Shown here: piece by piece, positions 8,031 through 16,293 of the stretch
Layout: each line of letters begins with the position of its first letter
Numbering within the stretch: position 1 is the first letter of the stretch
Origin: Porticoccus sp964395715
GTDB taxonomy: Bacteria; Pseudomonadota; Gammaproteobacteria; Pseudomonadales; Porticoccaceae
Assembly: GCA_964395715.1 (NCBI GenBank)
Contig: CAYNAU010000003.1
Span: 248,001-312,000 of the forward strand
Length of the DNA: 64,000 nucleotides
Direction: 5' to 3'
The notes under the pieces: generated by a model
Database searches by the model: none
What the model was told of the DNA's origin: nothing
Seen by the model: the letters and a program-made list of their open reading frames with translations, nothing else
Program-made: the position numbers and the translations under genes

Positions 8031-8849
8031 TCAGGCTGTTTCGGTCTCTTTCTTTTTCTTCGCCGCTTTTTTGGTGGTTTTTTTATCGCCGCTAATGACC
8101 TCGTGCAATTCGACAAACTGCTTGGTGAGGGCATGGCTGGGAGCGAAGTAGATCAACGGTTTACACGCCTGGTGAGACTCGCGCATTTTCACCGACTGGC
8201 TCAGGTAGACGGGCAAGACGGGGTGTTTTTCTGCCAGTAGTTCTTCAATAATTTTGCTTGGCAGATTGGCCCGCGGTTGGAACTGGTTGGCGATGATGCC
8301 TTCCACCTCAAGCTGGTCGTTGTGGTCTTCGCGCATTTCACCAATGACTTCGAGAATGTTGTACAGGGCGTGGCGCGAGAAAGCATCGCAGTCAAAGGGA
8401 ATCAATACTCTGTCGGCACAGACCAGTGCCGAGGTGGTGTAAAAATTCAGCGCAGGAGCGGTGTCGATAAAGACGTGGTCAAACTCGCCGTCCAGCTTGT
8501 TTAGCAGGTCGCGCAATTTATAAATCTTGTGACGGGACTCCAGTTTCTGCTCTATGGCCTCAAGCTCCGGGTCCGAGGCGATCACGGACAGGTTTTCGTA
8601 GGGCGTCTCAATAACAAAGTCGGCAGGCTTTTTGGGGGACAGGTTGAACGACACTGTCTGGGCGAAATAATCAGCAATGGTGAGGTCAGGCTTGGCATCC
8701 TGACCCAGCAGGTAGTGAGTCGAATTGCCTTGTGGGTCCAGATCCACAACCAGGGTTTTCTTGCCGTTGCTTGCACAAATGGCGGCCAGGTTGCAGGTGA
8801 TACTGGACTTTCCTACACCACCTTTTTGGTTGAAGACGACTCGGCGCAT
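8031..8849 (-). CDS. ParA/MinD-family ATPase, orphan, with lysine-rich tail
   Basis: A deviant-Walker P-loop ATPase of the ParA type. The P-loop KGGVGKSS is at residues 9-16 with the signature lysine at 9. Walker A-prime/B regions appear as VVDLDPQGNSTHYLLG and HVFIDTAPAL. Such proteins position plasmids, chromosomes or large complexes by ATP-dependent dimerisation and non-specific DNA binding. The protein starts almost directly at the P-loop, so it has no N-terminal helix-turn-helix and resembles type Ib or chromosomal ParA proteins. The last 20 or so residues are lysine/threonine-rich (KKTTKKAAKKKKETETA), a possible extra DNA-binding tail. No parB-like gene is adjacent, so the cargo is unknown. 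An AAGGAT ribosome site precedes the ATG. It is transcribed toward pepN and lies downstream of the Bat cluster. Confidence 0.85.
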   Translation of the reverse strand: MRRVVFNQKGGVGKSSITCNLAAICASNGKKTLVVDLDPQGNSTHYLLGQDAKPDLTIADYFAQTVSFNLSPKKPADFVIETPYENLSVIASDPELEAIEQKLESRHKIYKLRDLLNKLDGEFDHVFIDTAPALNFYTTSALVCADRVLIPFDCDAFSRHALYNILEVIGEMREDHNDQLEVEGIIANQFQPRANLPSKIIEELLAEKHPVLPVYLSQSVKMRESHQACKPLIYFAPSHALTKQFVELHEVISGDKKTTKKAAKKKKETETA

Positions 8850-9072
8850 AGTCTTGATCCTTTCATGGCAGAAGAAGAGGGGAATGGAATGAGCTTGTGG
8901 GGCATAAACAATGCTCTGGATGGAACAGCTGATTTCATTCTACTGGATGGCCCCTTCAGTGGCGAGGGGCGACAGGGAAGAATCGACGCACAAAAAATGA
9001 CCACAACTTTATCCTCAGTATGGGAAACTCCATTTCAGTCTGATATGCACAAAATCAGGTCAATTGTGATCA

Positions 9073-9097
9073 GAAATGCCCAATTTTCAGGCATTTC
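9073..9097. repeat. 8-bp inverted repeat between batD and parA
   Basis: GAAATGCC at 9073-9080 pairs with GGCATTTC at 9090-9097 around a 9-base loop, in the 270-base gap between batD (ending at 9120) and parA (starting at 8849), both on the minus strand. There is no T run on either side, so it may be a weak terminator, an RNA-stabilising hairpin or an operator for parA. The rest of this gap shows no gene. Confidence 0.4.
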
Positions 9098-9119
9098 CTG
9101 ACGTTTTAGGCGAAGGCTC

Positions 9120-10829
9120 TCAGGCTTGTCCAGCGTACAGCGGTGCCAGTGGTACGCCTTTGGCTTTTTTATCCGGGCGGGTTTTACGCACTGCCCTTAA
9201 CCGTTGACATATCCCGTCAAGGTCGACCTCGTCAACAGAGCCCGTGCTGTAGAGAGACCGGTCCAGTGCCTGCAGCAAGTGGGCAATCTGCTCATCATCG
9301 GCCAGGTGAGTCACCTGGTTAAGCCTGACTACAGGCTGTTGCCAGAAGCTGCTGGCCCAGGTTAACAGGGCTGCACGGAAACCGGGGAGGTCGTTGCTGC
9401 CAGCACGCTGGCAGAGGCTTTTAAACAGGGCTGACTCTTTTTCACTGTCGGGCTCTTGACTAAGGATACCTGCAGGCTGTTTGCGGCTGCGGCGCCAGAG
9501 GATCAACAGGGCGATGACCGCAACCAGCAACAACAGGTTTGTCGCAGCCAGAGTCCATAAGAGTCGGTTGTCCGGCGAAGTCTCATTGAGCTGAACAGCG
9601 TCACTGGCCACGGCGACGTCGCTGGCCAAGGGTGCAGTGTTCGCCGGTGATGGAACTGCTCCCGGAGCGGGCTTGACGGTGAGGGTTTGTGATTCCAGTA
9701 GGGTTTCCCGCACTTGTTGACTGCGGGTATCCCACCAGCGGATTTTCACCGGGGGCAGGGTGATCTCTCCGGCACGGGACGGCACGATGGCAACCGATTC
9801 CACCCGTGATCCGATCACTCCCTGGGGATCCACATTATTTTCCAGCTGAGGCTGGTCCGGGTAAACTTTGAAGCCATCTCCGGCATCGATACTCAGCGGT
9901 GGTAGCTGACTGTCCATCAGGCCCTGGGCCGTGAGATGAATCGTGCGGGTGACGGGCTCTCCGGCGACCAGTTCATCGAGGGGGCGACTCCATCGTTCAC
10001 TGAGGCTCAGGCCCTGAGCGGGCAACCAGTCTCCGGGACCGTAGTTGTCGGGCCGAGGCTTGACGTCTATGTGTTGTTCATCCGACAGCAGAAACACCGG
10101 TTTACCCCGTGTACCAAAAAAGGACCCGGAAAAACGGTCACGCCGGTCCGCCATCACGGCGTTGAATCGCACCGGGGGGACAACCAGTTTGCCACTGGCT
10201 TCGGGAAACAGGGCATATTTCAGTTCCACCACCTGGTACAGCTTGCCGTTGTTCTGTTTCTGGTACTGGCTTTCCGCAACTTTGACCATGGCGGCATCCT
10301 TGACCATCAGCTCTTCGCTGCTGAGCCCTGACAGGGGTACCGAGGTGTTGAGTCTCAGGGTCAGTAGCACCTGTTCCTGAACAAACACCGACGACTTGCT
10401 CAACTCGGTTTCGATGAAAATAGGTTCGCTGCCGTTACTGGTATTAGCGCGGGGTGCGACCTGTAGCCGGATAGGGGCGCTCTGCACGCCCTTGAGCTCA
10501 AGGGGTGGAATCAGCAGGCTGCCGGTTTTTTTAGGAAGCAGTTGCAGCACCCACTGGGTATAGGACTCGGTAGTGCCATTGATAATGGAAAACTGGTTTT
10601 GCTGATTCTGGCCGAGAATTTCAAAATCCTCTTCCAGCACGGAAAAATCCGGGTCGCTGGTGGTTTGGCCATCAAAGCGAACCTGTAATTCCAAGGTTTC
10701 CCCGCGGCTCAGCTGGGTGCGATCTGCCGTAGCCGTCAGGCTATCGGCCAGACAGGCCAGGCTGGGTATCAGTAACAGGAGGGCAGCGATCCATTGACGG
10801 ATCTGCCGACGGTTAAAGGGGAAGACCAT
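9120..10829 (-). CDS. batD: BatD-like protein (oxygen tolerance family)
   Basis: A secreted/periplasmic protein with a C-terminal membrane anchor, last gene of the Bat (Bacteroides aerotolerance-type) cluster. It has a signal peptide (IRQWIAALLLLIPSLACLA), several immunoglobulin-like beta domains starting SLTATADRTQLSRGETLELQV, and a transmembrane segment (LLLLVAVIALLILWRR) at about residues 450-470. A small cytoplasmic helical domain follows. The ATG at 10829 is chosen because AGAGGTGG precedes it at a good distance. The GTG four codons earlier would overlap batB and lies inside that site. Bat proteins are linked to aerotolerance and stress survival in some bacteria, probably as a MoxR-dependent envelope complex. 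Exact function is unknown. Confidence 0.85.
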   Translation of the reverse strand: MVFPFNRRQIRQWIAALLLLIPSLACLADSLTATADRTQLSRGETLELQVRFDGQTTSDPDFSVLEEDFEILGQNQQNQFSIINGTTESYTQWVLQLLPKKTGSLLIPPLELKGVQSAPIRLQVAPRANTSNGSEPIFIETELSKSSVFVQEQVLLTLRLNTSVPLSGLSSEELMVKDAAMVKVAESQYQKQNNGKLYQVVELKYALFPEASGKLVVPPVRFNAVMADRRDRFSGSFFGTRGKPVFLLSDEQHIDVKPRPDNYGPGDWLPAQGLSLSERWSRPLDELVAGEPVTRTIHLTAQGLMDSQLPPLSIDAGDGFKVYPDQPQLENNVDPQGVIGSRVESVAIVPSRAGEITLPPVKIRWWDTRSQQVRETLLESQTLTVKPAPGAVPSPANTAPLASDVAVASDAVQLNETSPDNRLLWTLAATNLLLLVAVIALLILWRRSRKQPAGILSQEPDSEKESALFKSLCQRAGSNDLPGFRAALLTWASSFWQQPVVRLNQVTHLADDEQIAHLLQALDRSLYSTGSVDEVDLDGICQRLRAVRKTRPDKKAKGVPLAPLYAGQA

Positions 10830-10834
10830 GGTTA

Positions 10835-12748
10835 TTACCACCTCTGCTCTGTGTTGCCGGGTCGATTGATGCCCCGGCGTTGTTCATACTGGCGTTTCTC
10901 CGCTTCATAACGGAATTTCTCGCGTAACAGGCCACCCGGGTCATCCGGGATTTTTCGCAACCATTGCTCCATGGCCTGTTTTTCCTCCTCGCTCATTTCA
11001 CCCTCGGTAGCTGCCTGAGCCTGGGCGGGTTGCTGTTGATCATCCAGTTCACTCTGTTGATCACCACTTTCCTGTTGTGACTGTGCGGGCTGCTGCTCGT
11101 TATCCTGTTCGCCTTGTTGCTCACTTTGTTGATCGCTATCTTGAGATTGTTCCCCATCAGATGGTTGCTGTTGTTTGTCGGGGTTTTTACTCTGATCGCT
11201 ACGGTCATCCTGAGATTGTTGGTCGGAAGAGGATGATTGGTCCTGGTTCTGATCGCTGGACTGGTCTTGCTGGCCGGACTGGGATTGCTGCTGGTCCGAT
11301 CCCTGTTGCTGCTCCTGGTTTTCATTGTTCTGGTTATTGTTGTTCTGCTGCTGGTCGTTTTGTGGCGAGTTGTTTTGCTGTTCCAGCAGTTTTTCCACCA
11401 GGTCGCGGTTGAATTCGGCATCGTGCATATCGGGTGTCAATGACAGTGCCCGCTTATAACTTTCCAGTGCCTCATCAAGTTTTCCTGCTTTTGCCAGTGC
11501 ATTGCCGCGATTGTAGTGGGCGGTGGCAGTGTCACCTTCGTAGAGCTTTTCGGCGTTTTCAAAGTCACCGTTTCGATAGGCGGCAGCGGCTTTCCAGTCG
11601 GGGTCTTTGAAAGTCCGCTGCGCGCTTTCAGTGTCACCCTCGGCCAGTGCCCGCGCCGCCTGTTGGTCTTGGGTCAGCCACAGGTCATCCCATCCGAATG
11701 CCATGGCCGGTTGCGGGGCGGATAGCAGCGGCAACAGCAGGATGGATGCGAACACGCCACGACGGAAAGCCAGCAGCAGTAGGGGTAGCAGAGGTAACAC
11801 CAGCCAGTAGCCCAGGTCGTGCCAGCTGTCGTAGGTTCTCTCCAGTTGTTTGCTGGCCGACCCGTGGTCTGCAGCAAAGCCTTCGGAGAGATAGCGGATA
11901 TCCTTGTCATCGGCGCTGAGACTGGAATAACGTCCCCCCAGCCCGCTGGCCAATGAACCCAGAGCGGCGGCATCCAGCCTGGGGATGACGATAGCGCCCT
12001 GGTTGTCCTTGGCAAACCCACCGTTCTGGAGGGGAATCGGCGCCCCCTCGGCAGTGCCGATTCCCAGCACGGAAAGGCGGAATTCACCCATTTCCTCCAG
12101 CAGTGATGAGAGTTCATCCCGGGCACCGGCAGAGACGTCATCGGTGATCAACAGAAAGTCAGCCTGGTTGAGTCCGGCATTCAGTACCAGTTCAATGCTC
12201 TGGTTAATGGCAGACTCAACGTTGCTGCCGTGCCCCGGCATGATGTTGGGGTCCAGGGCCGGGACTAGTGCGGAGACAGTCGCGGCGTCGTCGGTGAGCG
12301 GGCTAACGACAAATGCTTCGGCAGCGTAGGCGATAAGGCCGGTGGTTCCTTCCTTACGCTGCTGCAGCAGCTCAATCAGTTTCAGTCGTGCCCGCGTCAG
12401 GCGGTTGGGCTTAAGGTCCTGCACCAGCATTGAGGGTGAAAGATCGAACAGCACCACCAGTGCATTTTCCTGTTTGTGCACGGGCAGGGGCGTGCGTTCC
12501 CAGGTAGGGCCGGACATGGCCACGGTTGCCAGCAGCCAGGCGATCAGCGCACCCACCACCAGCGAGCCACGCTGTTTAACGGTGGTGCCATCCACCAGGA
12601 ACGGCAAAAGCTCTGGGGCGATCACCTGTTGCCAGCTACCAGTGTTTTGCTCCTGCCGGTACAGCCACCATGCGGCCAGCAGGGCTGGCAGGAATGCCAG
12701 CAACCACAGGGGTCTGAGCAAATGAAAATCCGACAGCGCCGCGATCAT
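10835..12748 (-). CDS. batB: BatB-BatC fusion: von Willebrand A domain plus TPR and Q/N/S/D-rich region
   Basis: A 637-residue membrane-anchored protein combining two Bat subunits. Order: N-terminal membrane helices (LLAFLPALLAAWWLY; LVVGALIAWLLATVAM), a von Willebrand factor A domain with the metal-site motif DLSPS (Asp102, Ser104, Ser106), and a further helix pair (LVLPLLPLLLLAF; ILLLPLLSAPQPAMA). TPR repeats follow at about residues 350-445 (ATAHYNRGNALAKAGKLDEALESY). Then comes a strikingly low-complexity stretch at about 452-579 made almost wholly of Gln, Asn, Ser, Asp and Glu. The tail (EEEKQAMEQWLRKIPDDPGGLLREKF) is the conserved BatC end. Start and stop overlap the neighbours by a few bases. 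It probably scaffolds a periplasmic or membrane complex assembled by the MoxR ATPase. Confidence 0.88.
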   Translation of the reverse strand: MIAALSDFHLLRPLWLLAFLPALLAAWWLYRQEQNTGSWQQVIAPELLPFLVDGTTVKQRGSLVVGALIAWLLATVAMSGPTWERTPLPVHKQENALVVLFDLSPSMLVQDLKPNRLTRARLKLIELLQQRKEGTTGLIAYAAEAFVVSPLTDDAATVSALVPALDPNIMPGHGSNVESAINQSIELVLNAGLNQADFLLITDDVSAGARDELSSLLEEMGEFRLSVLGIGTAEGAPIPLQNGGFAKDNQGAIVIPRLDAAALGSLASGLGGRYSSLSADDKDIRYLSEGFAADHGSASKQLERTYDSWHDLGYWLVLPLLPLLLLAFRRGVFASILLLPLLSAPQPAMAFGWDDLWLTQDQQAARALAEGDTESAQRTFKDPDWKAAAAYRNGDFENAEKLYEGDTATAHYNRGNALAKAGKLDEALESYKRALSLTPDMHDAEFNRDLVEKLLEQQNNSPQNDQQQNNNNQNNENQEQQQGSDQQQSQSGQQDQSSDQNQDQSSSSDQQSQDDRSDQSKNPDKQQQPSDGEQSQDSDQQSEQQGEQDNEQQPAQSQQESGDQQSELDDQQQPAQAQAATEGEMSEEEKQAMEQWLRKIPDDPGGLLREKFRYEAEKRQYEQRRGINRPGNTEQRW

Positions 12749-13731
12749 GAATCACCCCGGGTTGAGAGCGGCACCAGCAGCAAACTGCAAAGTAGAGCCA
12801 CACCCAGCGGCCAGTAGAACAATGCCTTGGTGGGGCGCAGGGTTTCTGCTTCCTGTTCCACGGGTTCGAGCTGGTCCAGTTGCCCGTAGATTTGTTGTAA
12901 TTCATCCGGGTTGCGGGCGCGGAAATAGCGGCCACCGGTTTTATCAGCGATAGCGTTCAGGGTGGTTTCATCGAGATCCCGTGATGGGTTGATTCGCCTG
13001 GCGCCAAAGAAACTGCGTTCCACAACGACTTCGGCACCGATGCCGATGGTGTAAATGGTGATGCCCTCGCGAGCGGCGATCTCTGCCGCCTCCAGGGGTT
13101 GCGCTTCACCGGCAGAGTTGGCACCGTCGGTGAGCAGTATCAACACGCGATGATTCTCCGGGCGGGATTGCAGTCGTTTGACTGCGAGGCCGATGGCATC
13201 CCCGATCGCGGTGCTTTCCCCGGCGAATCCGATCTGCGCCTCGCTCAACAGGGTGTTCATGGTTTGCCGGTCAAACGTCAAGGGTGTTTGCAGGTAGGGG
13301 CGGGTGCCAAACAGAATCAGGCCTAAACGATCGCCCTGGCGTCGCGCAACAAATTCCCCAACAACCTGTTTGACGACGGTCAGGCGGTCTACGCTTTCGC
13401 CTTCCAGCCGCATATCCGTTTGTTTCATGCTGCCGGAGATATCCACGGCAATTAACAGGTCCCGCCCGCTGCTGGGCAGTGTCACCGGGTCGCCGGTCCA
13501 GGTGGGGCGGGTGGCAGCCAGCAGGACTCCCGACCAGGCGATAAATAACAGTGTCAGGGTGAGCCATTGCCAGTAGCCTCCCCGGCGTTCAACACTGGTT
13601 TGTGCCGCCAGAGCACAGTAAGCCGGCGCTTTCAGTGCCGGTGTCAGGGTTTCTGCACGTCGCCGCCACAGCCGGTACAGAACGGGTAACGGTAACAGCA
13701 GTAACAGCCAGGGCCATTCAAAGGTCAACAT
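12745..13731 (-). CDS. batA: BatA-like von Willebrand A domain membrane protein
   Basis: A 328-residue protein with N-terminal hydrophobic segments (WPWLLLLLPLPVLYRLW; LTLTLLFIAWSGVLLA), a von Willebrand A domain at about residues 90-280 and a C-terminal helix (ALFYWPLGVALLCSLLLV). The metal-ion-dependent adhesion site is intact: DISGS with Asp97, Ser99 and Ser101, and a later TDGANSAGEA loop. The stop overlaps the batB start in ATGA, so translation is probably coupled. BatA and BatB usually act together as paired vWA proteins with a MoxR AAA+ ATPase. The metal site here is more canonical than that of BatB. Confidence 0.88.
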   Translation of the reverse strand: MLTFEWPWLLLLLPLPVLYRLWRRRAETLTPALKAPAYCALAAQTSVERRGGYWQWLTLTLLFIAWSGVLLAATRPTWTGDPVTLPSSGRDLLIAVDISGSMKQTDMRLEGESVDRLTVVKQVVGEFVARRQGDRLGLILFGTRPYLQTPLTFDRQTMNTLLSEAQIGFAGESTAIGDAIGLAVKRLQSRPENHRVLILLTDGANSAGEAQPLEAAEIAAREGITIYTIGIGAEVVVERSFFGARRINPSRDLDETTLNAIADKTGGRYFRARNPDELQQIYGQLDQLEPVEQEAETLRPTKALFYWPLGVALLCSLLLVPLSTRGDS

Positions 13732-14216
13732 GGTGCCCCCCTGCGGTGCTGCTTTATCCAGCGCCGTACACCCTCGGCAAGTTGTGTCGGGAAGGATGGT
13801 GGCAGGTTGGCGTCTGGGCGGTAGAGCTGATCTCCGAGGGTCCGTTGCAACGTCTCGTCAAATACCGGCTTACCACAAGCGCGATTCATCCGCTCCAGCA
13901 TATCCGGAACCCGTTCTGACTCCAGGCCAAGGCCCGGGTAGGCGGTTTTCGCGGTGCGCCTTAACAGAGTTAACAGGGCGTGGCACTGACTGGCTGTCGA
14001 TTCTCCCGGCTGGTGCGCCATGGTTTCCAGGTGGGCAAGTGCCTCCCGGCGATAGCGGTTATTACGGTAACTGCGCACCAGAAGTCGTACCAGGTAACAA
14101 GACACCAGCAATACCAACAGCGTAAGCAGCCACCAGCCCGGTGCTGGCGGCCACCAGTCCACAGCTTCGGGCAGGTGAATATCTCGCAACTGTGCCAGTG
14201 GATCCTGCGGGTTCAT
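13725..14216 (-). CDS. DUF4381 membrane protein of the Bat cluster
   Basis: A 163-residue protein with one strong membrane helix (PGWWLLTLLVLLVSCYLVRLLV) following the conserved N-terminal LRDIHLPEAVDWWPPAPGWW, the hallmark of DUF4381. The rest is a soluble helical domain rich in Arg. Genes of this family occur almost only between a DUF58 gene and batA in MoxR-linked operons, as here. It overlaps batA by 7 bases and the DUF58 gene by 4. Function is not known. By context it is a membrane adaptor of the Bat complex. Confidence 0.82.
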   Translation of the reverse strand: MNPQDPLAQLRDIHLPEAVDWWPPAPGWWLLTLLVLLVSCYLVRLLVRSYRNNRYRREALAHLETMAHQPGESTASQCHALLTLLRRTAKTAYPGLGLESERVPDMLERMNRACGKPVFDETLQRTLGDQLYRPDANLPPSFPTQLAEGVRRWIKQHRRGAPC

Positions 14217-15148
14217 CGGCGTCGCCCTTTACTCTTGCGACTGTATGCCCGCTGTAAAACGGGTAACACGGGCTCGGTTGTGGGGAAGGTCAACAACCCG
14301 AGACGCAGTTGCGTTGCCAACTGCTGCAGCTTATTTTGACGCTCTGAAAACTGTCGCTCGAATTGTTGCCGCAGCTTGCCGTCGCGACTGTTGAGTACAA
14401 AGCGCTGTTGGCCGTTACTGACCTGGTAAAGCGCCGGGGGTGGCAGGGTTTTTTCCAGGGGATCAATCACTTGACACAGGGTAATATCGCAATGCCGGGC
14501 CAGCTCAAACAGATGCTGTTCACAGGATCGGTCCAGGTCGTGAAGGTCGCTGACCAGAAACAGCGTGGAACCGGGCAGAGCCACCCGGCGGCAATCCTTG
14601 AGAATATCTGACAGGCTGAATTGATCGGCCACGGGTTGCAGCAGCATTTCGCTGAAATCCCTCAAGCGGTGGATCATCTGCAGCACAGCGTGGTGGCTGC
14701 GCTTGGGACGGATTTCTGTCACTTGCCTGCTGCCAAAAATTAACCCGCCCACCCGGTCGTTAACATTCAGGCCGGCCCACCCAAGGGTGGCGCTGATCTG
14801 GCAGGCGAGCACGGATTTCAGTGCGCGCGACCCAAAAAACATGCCGGAACGAAGGTCGCTGACAATCAATACCGGACGCTCCCTTTCCTCCCGGTAGAGC
14901 TTGGTATGGGGTGTCAGGGTGCGGGCCGTGACGCGCCAGTCTATGGTGCGGATGTCATCGCCGGGCTGGTACTGCCGGACTTCCTCAAAATCCATGCCGC
15001 GGCCACGGCTGCGGGACTGGTGGCCGCCCATCAGGGCAGCACGGGCCATCAATCGCGGGAAGAAATTCAGTTCCCGGGTGCCAAACCGCATGCCTACCAA
15101 AGTGGTGACATCGGCGATGGCTGGGTTAAGGATGTCCGGGTCTGTCAT
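14213..15148 (-). CDS. DUF58 protein, MoxR-linked vWA-like
   Basis: A 311-residue soluble protein of DUF58, the usual partner of MoxR ATPases. The family core appears as GRGMDFEEVRQYQPGDD followed by IRTIDWRVTAR. A degenerate von Willebrand-like fold follows (VLIVSDLRSGMFFGSR; TLFLVSDLHDLD). The C-terminus is highly basic (QRAYSRKSKGRRR). The start is three bases from the moxR stop and the end overlaps DUF4381 by four, so the operon is tightly packed. It probably recruits the MoxR chaperone to vWA clients. No catalytic activity is predicted. Confidence 0.87.
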   Translation of the reverse strand: MTDPDILNPAIADVTTLVGMRFGTRELNFFPRLMARAALMGGHQSRSRGRGMDFEEVRQYQPGDDIRTIDWRVTARTLTPHTKLYREERERPVLIVSDLRSGMFFGSRALKSVLACQISATLGWAGLNVNDRVGGLIFGSRQVTEIRPKRSHHAVLQMIHRLRDFSEMLLQPVADQFSLSDILKDCRRVALPGSTLFLVSDLHDLDRSCEQHLFELARHCDITLCQVIDPLEKTLPPPALYQVSNGQQRFVLNSRDGKLRQQFERQFSERQNKLQQLATQLRLGLLTFPTTEPVLPVLQRAYSRKSKGRRR

Positions 15149-15151
15149 TGA

Positions 15152-16111
15152 TCAGGCTGAGGGTACGTTGGCAATCAGAGTGTCGATCACATGGTCGGCG
15201 GTGATGCCACTGGCCTCTGCCTCAAAGCTGAGTATCAGACGGTGGCGCAGCACATCGTGGGCGACATTGCGCACATCGTCGGGAGAGACGTAATCGCGGT
15301 TATTCAGCCAGGCACTGGCCCGGGCACAGCGGTCCAGGGAAATGGTCGCACGCGGGCTGGCGCCGTAGGCCAACCAGCTGCCAAGATCATCCCCGTATTG
15401 ACCAGGATTACGAGTGGCTAGAATCAGCTGCACAATATATTCCTCCAGCGGTTCTGCCATATGTACTGACAACACTTCCTTGCGCGCTTCAAGCAGGGTT
15501 TCCTCAGACACCTCGTCAACGCCTGTGGTTGGTGCCTGTAACGCCTCATTACGGGCCAGCCTGAGAATCTCTCGTTCGGCCTCTGCTGCCGGGTAGTCAA
15601 CATTCACGTGCATCAGGAAGCGGTCCATCTGGGCTTCCGGCAACGGATAAGTGCCTTCCTGTTCGATGGGGTTCTGGGTAGCCATCACCAGGAACAGTTT
15701 TGGCAGCGGGTAGGTGCTGCGACCGACGCTGATCTGCCGTTCTGCCATCGCCTCCAAAAGAGCCGACTGCACCTTGGCCGGGGCCCGGTTGATTTCATCG
15801 GCTAATACCAGGTTGTGAAAGATCGGACCGGGCTGAAATTGGAAACTGCCATCTTCGGGGCGGTAGATGTCACTGCCGGTGATGTCTGCCGGCAGCAGGT
15901 CGGGAGTGAACTGAATGCGGTGAAAATCTCCGCTGATGCCCTCGGAAAGGGTTTTGATGGCTTTGGTTTTTGCCAGCCCCGGAGCACCTTCCACCAGCAA
16001 GTGGCCGTCTGCCAGCAGAGCGATAATGAGTCGCTCGATCAGGTGTGGCTGACCGACGATCTGGTTATTGAGAAAATCACGGAGTTGCAGAATTTTTTGT
16101 TGGTGCGTCAT
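15152..16111 (-). CDS. MoxR-family AAA+ ATPase
   Basis: An ATP-driven chaperone that remodels or inserts metal into von Willebrand A-domain partners. The 319-residue protein has Walker A EGAPGLAKT (Lys48), Walker B LVLADEI (Asp105, Glu106), sensor 1 (MATQNPIEQEGTYPLPEAQMDRF) and the C-terminal lid (YGASPRATISLDRCARA). It is the promoter-proximal gene of a six-gene minus-strand operon ending with batD. It is divergent from gdhB across about 180 bases that must hold both promoters; I could not pick out convincing hexamers there. The arrangement moxR-DUF58-DUF4381-batA-batB-batD is the same as in Pseudomonas. Confidence 0.93.
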   Translation of the reverse strand: MTHQQKILQLRDFLNNQIVGQPHLIERLIIALLADGHLLVEGAPGLAKTKAIKTLSEGISGDFHRIQFTPDLLPADITGSDIYRPEDGSFQFQPGPIFHNLVLADEINRAPAKVQSALLEAMAERQISVGRSTYPLPKLFLVMATQNPIEQEGTYPLPEAQMDRFLMHVNVDYPAAEAEREILRLARNEALQAPTTGVDEVSEETLLEARKEVLSVHMAEPLEEYIVQLILATRNPGQYGDDLGSWLAYGASPRATISLDRCARASAWLNNRDYVSPDDVRNVAHDVLRHRLILSFEAEASGITADHVIDTLIANVPSA

Positions 16112-16293
16112 GCTGTTGTTACTTCTCGAGAATATAAGGCGATGAATTGTAATGCCTGTGAGCAGTTAACCCAAACAGGAGCATTCCTGCGAAGTTAACC
16201 TAGACTGTAGGGAGTATACGAAGTTCAGTGATAACGAATCTCAGTTCATAATGACGGGCAATTATCCTGACAATAATGAAAAAGGGAGGTGTC

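Noticed and set aside
10993..11443. Short tandem-repeat array suggested by the repetitive CAG/TTG-rich DNA in batB
   Set aside because: The repetitiveness is codon-level Gln/Asn/Ser coding in frame with the gene, not a DNA repeat with fixed unit or CRISPR spacing.
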